From Burkholderiales bacterium PBB3 (lineage in GTDB: Bacteria > Pseudomonadota > Gammaproteobacteria > Burkholderiales > Burkholderiaceae_C): a stretch of DNA of 34,273 nt. The DNA is taken from the NCBI GenBank assembly GCA_002256115.1, contig NKIK01000042.1, positions 1 through 34,273 of the forward strand, in the 5' to 3' direction. Numbering within the stretch: position 1 is the stretch's first letter; the number at the start of each line of letters is the position of its first letter. Below are positions 23,905 to 31,337 of the stretch, piece by piece. The notes beneath the pieces are model-generated. The model did no database searches. It worked only from the letters and a program-made list of their open reading frames with translations, and had not been told where the DNA came from. A program made the position numbers and the translations under genes.

Positions 23905-24972
23905 TCAAATTCGGGTGCTGGCGTGCGTTGTCAGCCAGGCGCGTGCGTCATCGCAGTCCTGGTGAATGCCCCGTGTCAGGGATTCCAGACCGTCGTATTT
24001 GAGTTCGTCGTGCAGTTTGTGTAGCAGTTCCACGCGGATGATTTTACCGTAGGCCCCCTCAGGGCCTAGTTCGGCGGGCCAGTCTAGGCAATGCGTCTCC
24101 AGCAATACCCTTCCGCCGTTCACATCGTTGGGGTCCAGTGAGGGTCGCACCCCCAGATTGGCCACGCCCTGAACCGGCTTATCGGTCAGGCCGTGGACCA
24201 GCACCACAAAGATGCCACTGGCAGCGGGCTTCCAGTGGGCAAAGCGCAAATTCAGCGTCTTGAAACCGAGGGTGCGACCCAGCTTGCGCCCGTGCACCAC
24301 ATGGCCGGATATGCAATACGGGCGACCCAGCAAACGCGCCGCGTCGGCCATACGACCCTGGCCCAGCGCTTCGCGCACCAAGGAGCTGGAGACGCGCAGG
24401 CCGTGGGAGTCGCTGCCGGGCCGCCCCAAGGCGATTTGCGCCCCCTCGGGGGGCAGCGAGGAGGAGCGCCTAGCGTGGGGGTAAGAAATCTCATAGCTGT
24501 TCATGCGGGCCACATCAAAGCCTTGTTCTTCGCCTGCGGCGTCCAGCAGCGCGTAATCCCCCGCGCGGGCTTTGCCGAAGCGAAAATCGTCGCCCACCAG
24601 CACGTAGCGCGCGCCCAGCCCCTGCACCAGCACCTTGGTGATGAAATCTTGCGGCGACAAGCCCGCCAGCGCTGCATTGAAAGGCAGCACCACGGTTTGG
24701 TCGACCCCGCACTTGGCCAAGTCGCTCAATTTGTCGCGCAGCGTACCCACCCGGGCCGGAGCCAAATCGGGCTTTTGGTGCATTTCGGCGAAATAGTCGC
24801 GCGGATGGGGTTCAAAGGTCAGCGCCACGCTGGCCACACCGCGTTGCTGGGCTTCGCTTTTGAGCAGCGCCAACATGGCCTGGTGGCCACGGTGCACGCC
24901 GTCAAAGTTGCCAATCGTGATAGCGCTGGCTGGGGCAATGCCCGGATGCTGGAGACCGCGGAAAACCTTCAT
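23905..24972 (-). CDS. ribF: Bifunctional riboflavin kinase/FMN adenylyltransferase
   Basis: The 355-aa enzyme makes FMN and then FAD from riboflavin. The N-terminal nucleotidyltransferase domain has TIGNFDGVHRGHQAML (residues 20-35) and the LVGDDFRFGKARAGD motif. The C-terminal flavokinase domain has GRPYCISGHVVHGRKLGRTL and the VELLHKLHDELKYDGLESL end. E. coli RibF has about 12 residues between GFD and RISSTAVR; here there are about 39. The extra residues (about 164-187, HARRSSSLPPEGAQIALGRP and flanks) correspond to a GC-rich palindromic DNA element in frame. The start at 24972 is the family start (MKVFRGL). ileS follows on the same strand. Confidence 0.95.
   Translation of the reverse strand: MKVFRGLQHPGIAPASAITIGNFDGVHRGHQAMLALLKSEAQQRGVASVALTFEPHPRDYFAEMHQKPDLAPARVGTLRDKLSDLAKCGVDQTVVLPFNAALAGLSPQDFITKVLVQGLGARYVLVGDDFRFGKARAGDYALLDAAGEEQGFDVARMNSYEISYPHARRSSSLPPEGAQIALGRPGSDSHGLRVSSSLVREALGQGRMADAARLLGRPYCISGHVVHGRKLGRTLGFKTLNLRFAHWKPAASGIFVVLVHGLTDKPVQGVANLGVRPSLDPNDVNGGRVLLETHCLDWPAELGPEGAYGKIIRVELLHKLHDELKYDGLESLTRGIHQDCDDARAWLTTHASTRI
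24413..24483 (-). repeat. GC-rich palindromic element within ribF
   Basis: On the minus strand it contains CTGCCCCCCGAGGGGGCGCA and then CGCCTTGGGGCGGCCCGGCA. From memory, very similar sequences are scattered between genes in Comamonadaceae; no other clear copy is in this window. It encodes an insertion relative to E. coli RibF at the boundary of the two domains. Confidence 0.6.
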
Positions 24973-25058
24973 GGGTTTGTTATCTTTTTGATAGCAGGCC
25001 GCGCACGGGCGGTCTGGGCTTGAAGTCGATTTGTCACAGAAACAGGGTATATTGTGAC

Positions 25059-25095
25059 GTAGCAGCCAAGGCAGATTGCCTTGGCGTGCTGCTAC
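25059..25095 (+). promoter_or_regulatory. Strong stem-loop in the leader of the HNH gene
   Basis: GTAGCAGC-CAAGGCA (25059-25073) pairs with TGCCTTG-GCGT-GCTGCTAC (25077-25095): 15 base pairs interrupted by a 4-nt bulge, with a 3-nt loop. A second dyad, GTCAC/GTGAC (25033-25037 and 25054-25058), flanks its left side. It is about 85 nt before the HNH start codon. Confidence 0.5.
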
Positions 25096-25178
25096 AGCCT
25101 GTTTTGCAGTGTTGGGGACAGAGCTGGTTCGCTTCGCGTAACTGCGGTCTTTCCCGCAATGTTTCAGGAGGGCGTGTT

Positions 25179-25736
25179 TTGAAAGTCTTGAAATTGTCGG
25201 CCCAGGGGCTGCCCCAGTCGTGGATATCGCTGGAGCAAGCGGTCACGCACTATGCTGCCGATGAGGTGCGCTGGGAGTCAGGTGGGCAGGTGGCGGTGTT
25301 CCACGGCGGGCACAACGCTGTCACGGGTATGCAATCCATCATCCGGGTCAACAGCATCATTGGCACCAAGGGCGTGCCCAGCATCAACCCCTTCAACATG
25401 CGCCCCGGCCTGACCAACGGCAAACTTTTCTCGCGCGACCGCAATGTATGCGCCTACTGCGGCGGCCATTTTTATGACGAAGACCTGACCCGCGAACACA
25501 TCATCCCCTTTGCCCAAAAAGGCATTGATACCTGGATGAATGTGGTCACCGCCTGCCGACCCTGCAACCACCGCAAGAGCCACCGTACGCCCGAGCAGGC
25601 GAATATGCCGCTGCTATACGCACCGTATGTGCCCAGCCTGTGGGAAGACTTTATTTTGCGCAACCGCCGTATTCTTGCTGACCAGATGGAGTTCTTGATG
25701 GCGCATGTGCCCAAGTCTTCGCGCTTGCTGATTTAG
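25179..25736 (+). CDS. HNH endonuclease family protein
   Basis: The 185-aa protein has an HNH domain from about residue 88: CAYC (Cys91, Cys94), DLTREHIIPF with His107, Asn121 in WMNVVTACRPCN, and the second zinc pair Cys126 and Cys129, followed by HRKSHRTPEQ. The four cysteines form the structural zinc site of the HNH/5-methylcytosine-restriction-like group. The N-terminal ~85 residues (LSAQGLPQSWISLEQAVTHY) are a conserved extension of unknown role. It is a standalone chromosomal copy next to housekeeping genes, so a restriction role is not obvious. The start is a TTG at 25179 with AGGAGGG 6 nt upstream; there is no suitable ATG. mgsA follows 36 bp later. Confidence 0.82.
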   Translation: MKVLKLSAQGLPQSWISLEQAVTHYAADEVRWESGGQVAVFHGGHNAVTGMQSIIRVNSIIGTKGVPSINPFNMRPGLTNGKLFSRDRNVCAYCGGHFYDEDLTREHIIPFAQKGIDTWMNVVTACRPCNHRKSHRTPEQANMPLLYAPYVPSLWEDFILRNRRILADQMEFLMAHVPKSSRLLI

Positions 25737-25772
25737 CTAGACTGCTGCTCCTTTTCCGTTTTATCCGATTGC

Positions 25773-26207
25773 ATGAATTCTTTTCCGCCAGACAAGGGTG
25801 CCACCCGGCGTACCCCATCGCCAAAAACCCGTATTGCTTTGATTGCCCATGACAAGAAAAAGGACGCGGTGGTCCACTTGGCGCGGGAATTTGCCAGTTT
25901 TTTAGCCACCTGTGATTTGTGCGCCACCGGTACTACCGGAGGGCGTTTGCAAGATGAAGTGGGCTTGCAGGTGGAGCGCATGCTCAGCGGCCCACTGGGT
26001 GGAGATTTGCAAATCGGTGCGCGCTTGGCCCAGGGTGATTTGGATGCGGTCATTTTTCTGCGCGATCCCATGACCCCCCAGCCGCATGAGCCGGATATCA
26101 ATGCTTTGGTGCGGGCTTGTGATGTGCACGATGTGCCGTGTGCCACCAATCTGTCGACCGCACGCCTTCTTTTGGGGCAAATGTCCCGCAAAACACAGAG
26201 CGCTTAG
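25773..26207 (+). CDS. mgsA: Methylglyoxal synthase
   Basis: This 144-aa enzyme converts dihydroxyacetone phosphate to methylglyoxal and phosphate, a bypass that relieves sugar-phosphate build-up. The family motifs are complete: IALIAHDKKKD (residues 21-31), CATGTTGGRL (50-59) for phosphate binding, SGPLGGDLQIG with the catalytic Asp78, and FLRDPMTPQPHEPDINALVR with His105. The N-terminal ~18 residues are an extension rich in Pro and Arg. It is probably cotranscribed with the HNH gene upstream. A hairpin with a T-run in the loop follows the stop. Confidence 0.95.
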   Translation: MNSFPPDKGATRRTPSPKTRIALIAHDKKKDAVVHLAREFASFLATCDLCATGTTGGRLQDEVGLQVERMLSGPLGGDLQIGARLAQGDLDAVIFLRDPMTPQPHEPDINALVRACDVHDVPCATNLSTARLLLGQMSRKTQSA

Positions 26208-26215
26208 GGCCGGTT

Positions 26216-26235
26216 GGCGCGGGTTTTTTCGCGCC
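26216..26235 (+). terminator. Possible terminator after mgsA
   Basis: GGCGCG and CGCGCC pair around an 8-nt loop (GGTTTTTT) starting 9 nt after the mgsA stop. The T-run is in the loop and not behind the stem, so this is weak. Confidence 0.3.
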
Positions 26236-26381
26236 TTACAACCTCTTACACTTGGGGCCCGTTCAAACCGTATGAATGTGTAAAAGTTGTTGTTTTTGGG
26301 TGTCGGCCAGCGCGCCGAATCCAGCACAATTCGGTCCTGCCCACTCCCTTTCTACGCACAGCCTGAGGGCTTTTTGGTTCC

Positions 26382-28706
26382 ATGACCGTTTCCAGCCTGC
26401 ATTCTGAATTGGCGACCACGCCACCAGGACGTACCGCGCATGAGCAGTACGGCCAGTCCATGCGGCTGGCGCGCAAGCTCATTGCCCAGACGCTGAGTTT
26501 TTTTGCCGACCGCGAAGAAGATGCGCTAGAGGGCTTGCGTGCCCATGTGATCGCACTGGTGGATGCCAGGCCACCGCTGGTGCAAGCGCAAAACTTGCGC
26601 TCCATTTATGTGTTGTTGGGCAAGTTCAGTGCAGAGTTTCACCAGGCCCTGCAATCGGCTTTGGCAGAAGAAATTTCTGCAGCCTTGTCGCTGGCCCTGC
26701 CAGACCCCAAAAAGTTGGGTCAACGCCATGGCGCGGGTGACACCGCAGATGTTGGCCTGAGCCTGACGCTGATTGATATTGGCGATGTAGAGCGCATCCT
26801 CTTGCTGGACCGCGTGGCGCAGCGTTTCTGCAACCGCTATGAAGCTGGGCTGGGGCCTTTGTCGCAGCGGCTGTGTTTTCTGTTTGGCAAAGAAACCATG
26901 TCGGGGGCGGACAACCCGTTTCACCCTTTGGTGTTGTTGCGGTCGTTTGTGCGGGCCTGGGAGCAATGCGACTTGGATGCCCAGGCCACAGAAGACTTTG
27001 CTGCGGCCTTGGAGCCCATCAGTTTTGTTGATTTGGCCCCGCTGTACGAAGAGCTGAACAGCACCCTGGCCAAGGCCGGTTTGTCGGGCGAGCGCAGTCT
27101 GGTGATTCGGCGTGCGGTAGGTGGTGCTGCGGGAGGTGCAGGGGCTTACGCGGCGTCTCAACCCGCGCCTTTGGAGGCTAGCCCCCATGCGGCCAGCCAA
27201 AGTCGGCCCGGCCCCTTGGCGCAGGGCTCATCACCCGCGCCCTTGGATGGCGGCGGCGCGCGCTCCGCCTGGGGTGCATTAGAGCCAGCTCGGCGCACCG
27301 TGGCGGCCCACGCTCGGCAGTTTTTGCAACGCATTGGTTTGCGCCCATCCCAGGTGTCAGACCCGGACTCCGAACTTGCCACCCGGCCCGTTTTTGAAGC
27401 CGCTGACGCTGCCTTGATGGGCTTTTTGGACCAACCCCTGTCCAATTGGCATGACCCATCTAACCCCAATGTGTTGCGGCAAATGCGCGACCGCGAAGAA
27501 ATTCGCAGCGCCCCTGAGCTGGATCGTGGGACGGTCGATGCATTGGCTGAGGTTTTTGACTTTGTATTCGCCGATCAGGCGATTCCCTTGCAGATAAAAG
27601 TCATCATCGGTCGCTTGCAAGTACCCGTGCTGAAGGCGGCCATGATTGACCGGGATTTTTTCTTGTCAGACCAGCACCCTGCCCGCCGCTTGGTAGACAC
27701 ACTGGCAGGTGCCTCGGTGGCCTGGGCACCAGAAAAAGGGGAGAGCGATCCTCTGTACGTGCGCATTGAATCTACCGTGCAGCGCGTGCTCAATGAGTTT
27801 GAGGACGACCTGGAGCTGTTCTCCGAATTGCTGCGAGACTTCACCGAGTTTTTGTTTGAATCCGAGCAGCAAGTTCAAAACCGGGTGGAGCCTACGGCCC
27901 AGGTGGAGCACAAGGTGGAGTCGCAAGAGCACGCCCGTGCTCAGGCCGACGAGCTGATTCACAAACACCTGAGTGAGCGCGATACCAGCCGCCCCTTGGG
28001 GCCTTTTTTGCTTCCCTTCTTGACCAACCAATGGCGCGACGTGATCGCGCATGCCATCTTGGCTGAAGTCGACAGTGACGCGACCTGCCAGTTGGCCCTC
28101 AAAACCATGGATTTGCTGATTTGGTCTACCGAGCCCAAGACCACCTCTGAGCAACGCCGCGAGCTGGTGTCTGTCTTGCCGGATTTGGTGCGCCAAATCA
28201 ATGTGGGGCTGGACGCAATTGATTGGGCGGGTGAGCCGCGCTCTACCTTTACACGGCGCTTGATCAATACCCATACCTTGGCCATCCGCATGAAGCAGCC
28301 GCCCGCGCCGGACAGCCAGGTTGCCGCGCTGGAGTCACGGCAAGGGGAAGAGGCGATCAAGCAGCTGGATGAACGCCGTGCTGCGCGGCAAATCCTGGAT
28401 GAGGACGATGCGTTTGATACCGCCGCCCAGGGCTTCAAACGCGGTATGTGGTTTGACCTGGAGATCGAAACTGGCACCCGTGCCCGCTGCCGTCTGACCT
28501 GGGTGAGCCCGCTGCGCACGCGCTTGTTGTTTACCAACCGCGATGGTTTTGATGCGTTTGTCAGATCTGAGCGCGAGGTGGCTGCCATGCTGCGGTTGGG
28601 GCGTCTGCGCGTCGTGGACCACGAACCCATCGTCGGGCGGGCGCTGGAGCAACTGCTGCAGGCGCAGGACCAGGCCGAAGACCACGAGCTGGCCGTTGCT
28701 GCTTAG
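26382..28706 (+). CDS. DUF1631 family protein
   Basis: The 774-aa cytoplasmic protein matches the DUF1631 family of beta- and gammaproteobacteria, sometimes misannotated as thymidine phosphorylase. It is largely helical and soluble. Residues about 245-310 form a low-complexity Gly/Ala/Pro linker (ASQPAPLEASPHAASQSRPG). Further on, LKAAMIDRDFFLSDQHPARR and LLRDFTEFLFESEQ are typical of the family core. The C-terminal ~90 residues contain GMWFDLEIETGTRARCRLTW and LLFTNRDGFDAF, which look like a PilZ-type barrel, suggesting c-di-GMP or envelope signalling, though this is inference. The ATG has no strong ribosome binding site. A family B palindrome starts at its stop codon. Confidence 0.85.
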   Translation: MTVSSLHSELATTPPGRTAHEQYGQSMRLARKLIAQTLSFFADREEDALEGLRAHVIALVDARPPLVQAQNLRSIYVLLGKFSAEFHQALQSALAEEISAALSLALPDPKKLGQRHGAGDTADVGLSLTLIDIGDVERILLLDRVAQRFCNRYEAGLGPLSQRLCFLFGKETMSGADNPFHPLVLLRSFVRAWEQCDLDAQATEDFAAALEPISFVDLAPLYEELNSTLAKAGLSGERSLVIRRAVGGAAGGAGAYAASQPAPLEASPHAASQSRPGPLAQGSSPAPLDGGGARSAWGALEPARRTVAAHARQFLQRIGLRPSQVSDPDSELATRPVFEAADAALMGFLDQPLSNWHDPSNPNVLRQMRDREEIRSAPELDRGTVDALAEVFDFVFADQAIPLQIKVIIGRLQVPVLKAAMIDRDFFLSDQHPARRLVDTLAGASVAWAPEKGESDPLYVRIESTVQRVLNEFEDDLELFSELLRDFTEFLFESEQQVQNRVEPTAQVEHKVESQEHARAQADELIHKHLSERDTSRPLGPFLLPFLTNQWRDVIAHAILAEVDSDATCQLALKTMDLLIWSTEPKTTSEQRRELVSVLPDLVRQINVGLDAIDWAGEPRSTFTRRLINTHTLAIRMKQPPAPDSQVAALESRQGEEAIKQLDERRAARQILDEDDAFDTAAQGFKRGMWFDLEIETGTRARCRLTWVSPLRTRLLFTNRDGFDAFVRSEREVAAMLRLGRLRVVDHEPIVGRALEQLLQAQDQAEDHELAVAA

Positions 28707-28815
28707 CCCCCAGAAGGCTGGGCGGCAGAGCACTATGCTCCGTGTCCCCCGCCCGCTATGCGGGCTCCTCCTTTTACCTACGCATAGCGCTCTGCCGCCC
28801 AGCCTTCTGGGGGCT
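28705..28815. repeat. Family B palindromic element, copy 2 (probable bidirectional terminator)
   Basis: Arms of 27 bp (28705-28731 and 28789-28815) are perfectly complementary, beginning AGCCCCCAGAAGGCTGGGCG; after one mismatch the pairing continues for six more base pairs. The centre 28739-28781 is shared with copy 1. It overlaps the last two bases of the DUF1631 stop codon and ends 11 bp before the stop of the convergent dehydrogenase gene. Confidence 0.82.
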
Positions 28816-28826
28816 GCCCTTTGTAC

Positions 28827-29942
28827 TCAGGCGAAAACGCCCGCTGTGTCCTGCATGCGGGCAGACACTTCACCCAGGTGGTGCAGGCTGTCGCCAAAAG
28901 TCATTTCCAACTGCGTCAGCTTCTTGAAGTAATGGCTGACGATGTACTCGTCTGTCACGCCAATACCGCCATGCAACTGCACAGCCTGCTGGCCGATGAA
29001 GCGCATGCTTTGGCCCAACTGGTACTTGGCACGGGCCAATGCAGCCCGGCGCTCCGGTGCGGGGGCATTTAGCTTCAAGGACGCGTAGTAACTCATGGAG
29101 CGCGCCAATTCCAATTGCATCTTCATGTCCGCCGCGCGGTGGCGCAGCGACTGGAAGCTGCTGATCACCACACCAAACTGCTTGCGCGTGTTCAGGTACT
29201 CGGCAGTGATGGCCAGGGTCTTGTCCATCACGCCCACAGCTTCCGCGCACACACAGGCAATGCCAATGTCAACTGCGTGCTCCAACGCCACTTGGCCATT
29301 GGTGGTCAGCAAGGTAGCGGGCGCATTTTTCAAGCTGACTTCTGCGGCGCGGCTGCCGTCCTGCGTGCCATAGCCGTGCGCACTGACGCCCGATGCTTGG
29401 CGCTCCACCAGGAACAAAGCCAACTGGCTGTTGATCTTGGCGGGCACGATGAAAGCATCCGCCTGGTCACCCACCGGTACTATGCTTTTCGTAGCATTCA
29501 GCACATAGCCACCGGGAGCTTGCGTAGCTTTTGCTTCACATTTGTCTAGTTGGTAGCGCGCGCCGCGCTCTTGGTAGGCCAATACCACCAGCTTCTCCCC
29601 GCTGGCAATACCTGGCAGCCAGGCCGCTTTGGTGGCGGCATCTCCATAGCCAGCCATCACGGCACCGGCCATCAGCGATTGGGCCAGCGGCTCCAGCACA
29701 ATGCCGCGCCCCAGCTCTTCCATCACCACCATGCCTTCCACAGGCCCCATGCCCAGGCCGCCATCGTCCTCGGGCACATACAGGCCGGTGAGGCCTAGCT
29801 CGGCCATATCGGTGAACGCGGCACGGTCAAAGCCACCGGCTTGCACAATCGCACGACGGCGCTCAAAGGTGTAGCCCTTGTCAACCCATTTGCGCACGGC
29901 ATCGCCCAGTTGTACTTGGTCGTCAGAAAAATCGAAATCCAT
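28827..29942 (-). CDS. Acyl-CoA dehydrogenase, small-subunit type
   Basis: The 371-aa flavoprotein has the acyl-CoA dehydrogenase fold: N-terminal helical domain (FDFSDDQVQLGDAVRKWV, LGLTGLYVPEDDGGLGMGPV), a middle beta domain and a C-terminal helical domain (TRKQFGVVISSFQSLRHRAA, QLHGGIGVTDEYIVSHYFKK). The family YEG catalytic glutamate near the C terminus is not evident. Paired with the upstream gene, it resembles the small subunit of two-subunit dehydrogenases such as PimD-type pimeloyl-CoA dehydrogenase; substrate uncertain. The start ATG 29942 has GGAGA about 6 nt upstream; a TTG four codons earlier would place that site inside the gene. Confidence 0.88.
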   Translation of the reverse strand: MDFDFSDDQVQLGDAVRKWVDKGYTFERRRAIVQAGGFDRAAFTDMAELGLTGLYVPEDDGGLGMGPVEGMVVMEELGRGIVLEPLAQSLMAGAVMAGYGDAATKAAWLPGIASGEKLVVLAYQERGARYQLDKCEAKATQAPGGYVLNATKSIVPVGDQADAFIVPAKINSQLALFLVERQASGVSAHGYGTQDGSRAAEVSLKNAPATLLTTNGQVALEHAVDIGIACVCAEAVGVMDKTLAITAEYLNTRKQFGVVISSFQSLRHRAADMKMQLELARSMSYYASLKLNAPAPERRAALARAKYQLGQSMRFIGQQAVQLHGGIGVTDEYIVSHYFKKLTQLEMTFGDSLHHLGEVSARMQDTAGVFA

Positions 29943-29978
29943 GTTTATCTCCAATGTCTAGCGGAGCTCCGAATGGAA

Positions 29979-29995
29979 CCCCCTTTGAGAGGGGG
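29979..29995. other. Intercistronic C/G hairpin
   Basis: CCCCCT-TTGAG-AGGGGG forms a six-base-pair stem with a five-base loop in the 101-bp gap between the two dehydrogenase genes. It could stabilise or attenuate the operon transcript. There is no T-run on the minus strand. Confidence 0.4.
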
Positions 29996-30043
29996 CCAGG
30001 GGGTGCTCACGTTGTTGCGAATGTCGCAGCTTGTTCTATGGCT

Positions 30044-31270
30044 TCAGCCAAGAACAACCTGAGAGACGATATTGCGTTGCACTTCATTGCTGCCGCCGTA
30101 AATGGTGGTCTTTCGCATGTTGAAGTAGGTGGATGCCAGAGGCGCATTGCCCACGATGCCGCCGGGGAAACCGCCCAGAGCCCCTTCGGTAGCGTCGCCC
30201 TGCCAGCCCGCTTCCATGGCTTCACGCACGAGGGGCATGGCAAACGGCCCTGCGGCCAGCATCATCAGCTCGGAGTAGCGCTGCTGAATCTCGCTGCCAC
30301 GAATCTTCAGCAGGCCCGCAATGTCCAGCGACTGCTTGCCGGACTTTTCGGCGGCCAGCACGCGCAGCACCAAGATCTCCAGCGCCACCACATCCACTTC
30401 CATTTTGGCGATTTCATCGCGGAACCTTGCGGCAGCGGAGCCCCCTTCGGTAGGGTCCCACACGCCTTCTGCCTTGGCAATGCGTTTCAGGCGCTCCAGC
30501 TCGCGCTTGGCGCGGTTCACATCGGCAATATTGGTGCGCTCGTGGGCCAGCAAATGCTTGGCGTAGTTCCAGCCTTTGTTTTCTTCGCCAATCAGGTTCT
30601 CAGCGGGTACTTCTACGTTGTCAAACCAGACCTCATTCACTTCATGCCCGCCGTCCAGCATGATAATCGGGCGCACACTCACGCCGGGCGATTTCATGTC
30701 AATCAGCAAGAAGGAAATGCCGGTTTGGGGCTTGCCCTCTGAGCTGGTGCGCACCAGACAAAAGATCCACTCGCCGTACTGGCCCAGTGTCGTCCAGGTC
30801 TTTTGGCCATTGACGATGTACTTGTTGCCCACACGCTCGGCCTTGCATTTCAGGGATGCTAAATCGGAGCCCGAACCTGGTTCGCTGTAGCCCTGGCTCC
30901 ACCACACGCTGCCGTCAGCAATGCCGGGCAAAAAGCGCTTTTGTTGTTCGGCATTGCCAAAGGCCATGATGACCGGGGCCACCATCACCGGGCCAAAGGG
31001 AATGACGCGCGGCGCACCGGCCAGCGCGCACTCTTCTTCAAACAAATGCTTTTGAATCGAGTTCCAGCCCGGGCCGCCAAATTCCTTGGGCCAGGCGTGG
31101 CCGAGCCAACCTTTCTTGCCCAAAATCTTGGCCCATTCCTGCATATCGTCACGGCTCAGGTGCAGGGCGTTGTGTACTTTGTGTGCAATGTGGGCGGGCA
31201 GGTTGCCACGCACCCATGCGCGTATGTCCTCCCGAAACTGTTGCTCTTCAGGGGTGAAAGCCAAATCCAT
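30044..31270 (-). CDS. Acyl-CoA dehydrogenase, large-subunit type
   Basis: This 408-aa flavoprotein oxidises an acyl-CoA to the enoyl-CoA. It has the N-terminal helical domain (LAFTPEEQQFREDIRAWVRG, GWLGHAWPKEFGGPGWN), the flavin-binding GYSEPGSGSDLASLKCKAE and WTTLGQYGEWIFCLVRT, and the C-terminal TTIYGGSNEVQRNIVSQVVL. At the place of the usual catalytic YEG glutamate the sequence reads YGG, so the base must lie elsewhere or in the partner. It resembles PimC-type large subunits; the neighbouring small-subunit gene follows after 101 bp. AGGAG about 7 nt upstream supports the start. Confidence 0.9.
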   Translation of the reverse strand: MDLAFTPEEQQFREDIRAWVRGNLPAHIAHKVHNALHLSRDDMQEWAKILGKKGWLGHAWPKEFGGPGWNSIQKHLFEEECALAGAPRVIPFGPVMVAPVIMAFGNAEQQKRFLPGIADGSVWWSQGYSEPGSGSDLASLKCKAERVGNKYIVNGQKTWTTLGQYGEWIFCLVRTSSEGKPQTGISFLLIDMKSPGVSVRPIIMLDGGHEVNEVWFDNVEVPAENLIGEENKGWNYAKHLLAHERTNIADVNRAKRELERLKRIAKAEGVWDPTEGGSAAARFRDEIAKMEVDVVALEILVLRVLAAEKSGKQSLDIAGLLKIRGSEIQQRYSELMMLAAGPFAMPLVREAMEAGWQGDATEGALGGFPGGIVGNAPLASTYFNMRKTTIYGGSNEVQRNIVSQVVLG

Positions 31271-31337
31271 ACATGTCTCCTGGGTCTAAAGGGGATGCTA
31301 AAACGTGTCCTAGCCGATTTTTAGCACGATCGTTCGT

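Noticed and set aside
21118..24024. A 968-codon open frame on the plus strand, antisense to ileS and slightly longer than it
   Set aside because: Composition is typical of antisense frames in GC-rich codons (rich in Arg, His, Gln, Val). It matches no family I know, and IleS on the other strand is unmistakable.
24973..24996. TGCTATCAAAAAGATAAC just upstream of the ribF start on the minus strand, resembling the left end of family A
   Set aside because: Only the AT-rich left end matches and the conserved CCCGCACTATCCA core is absent; too short to call a copy.
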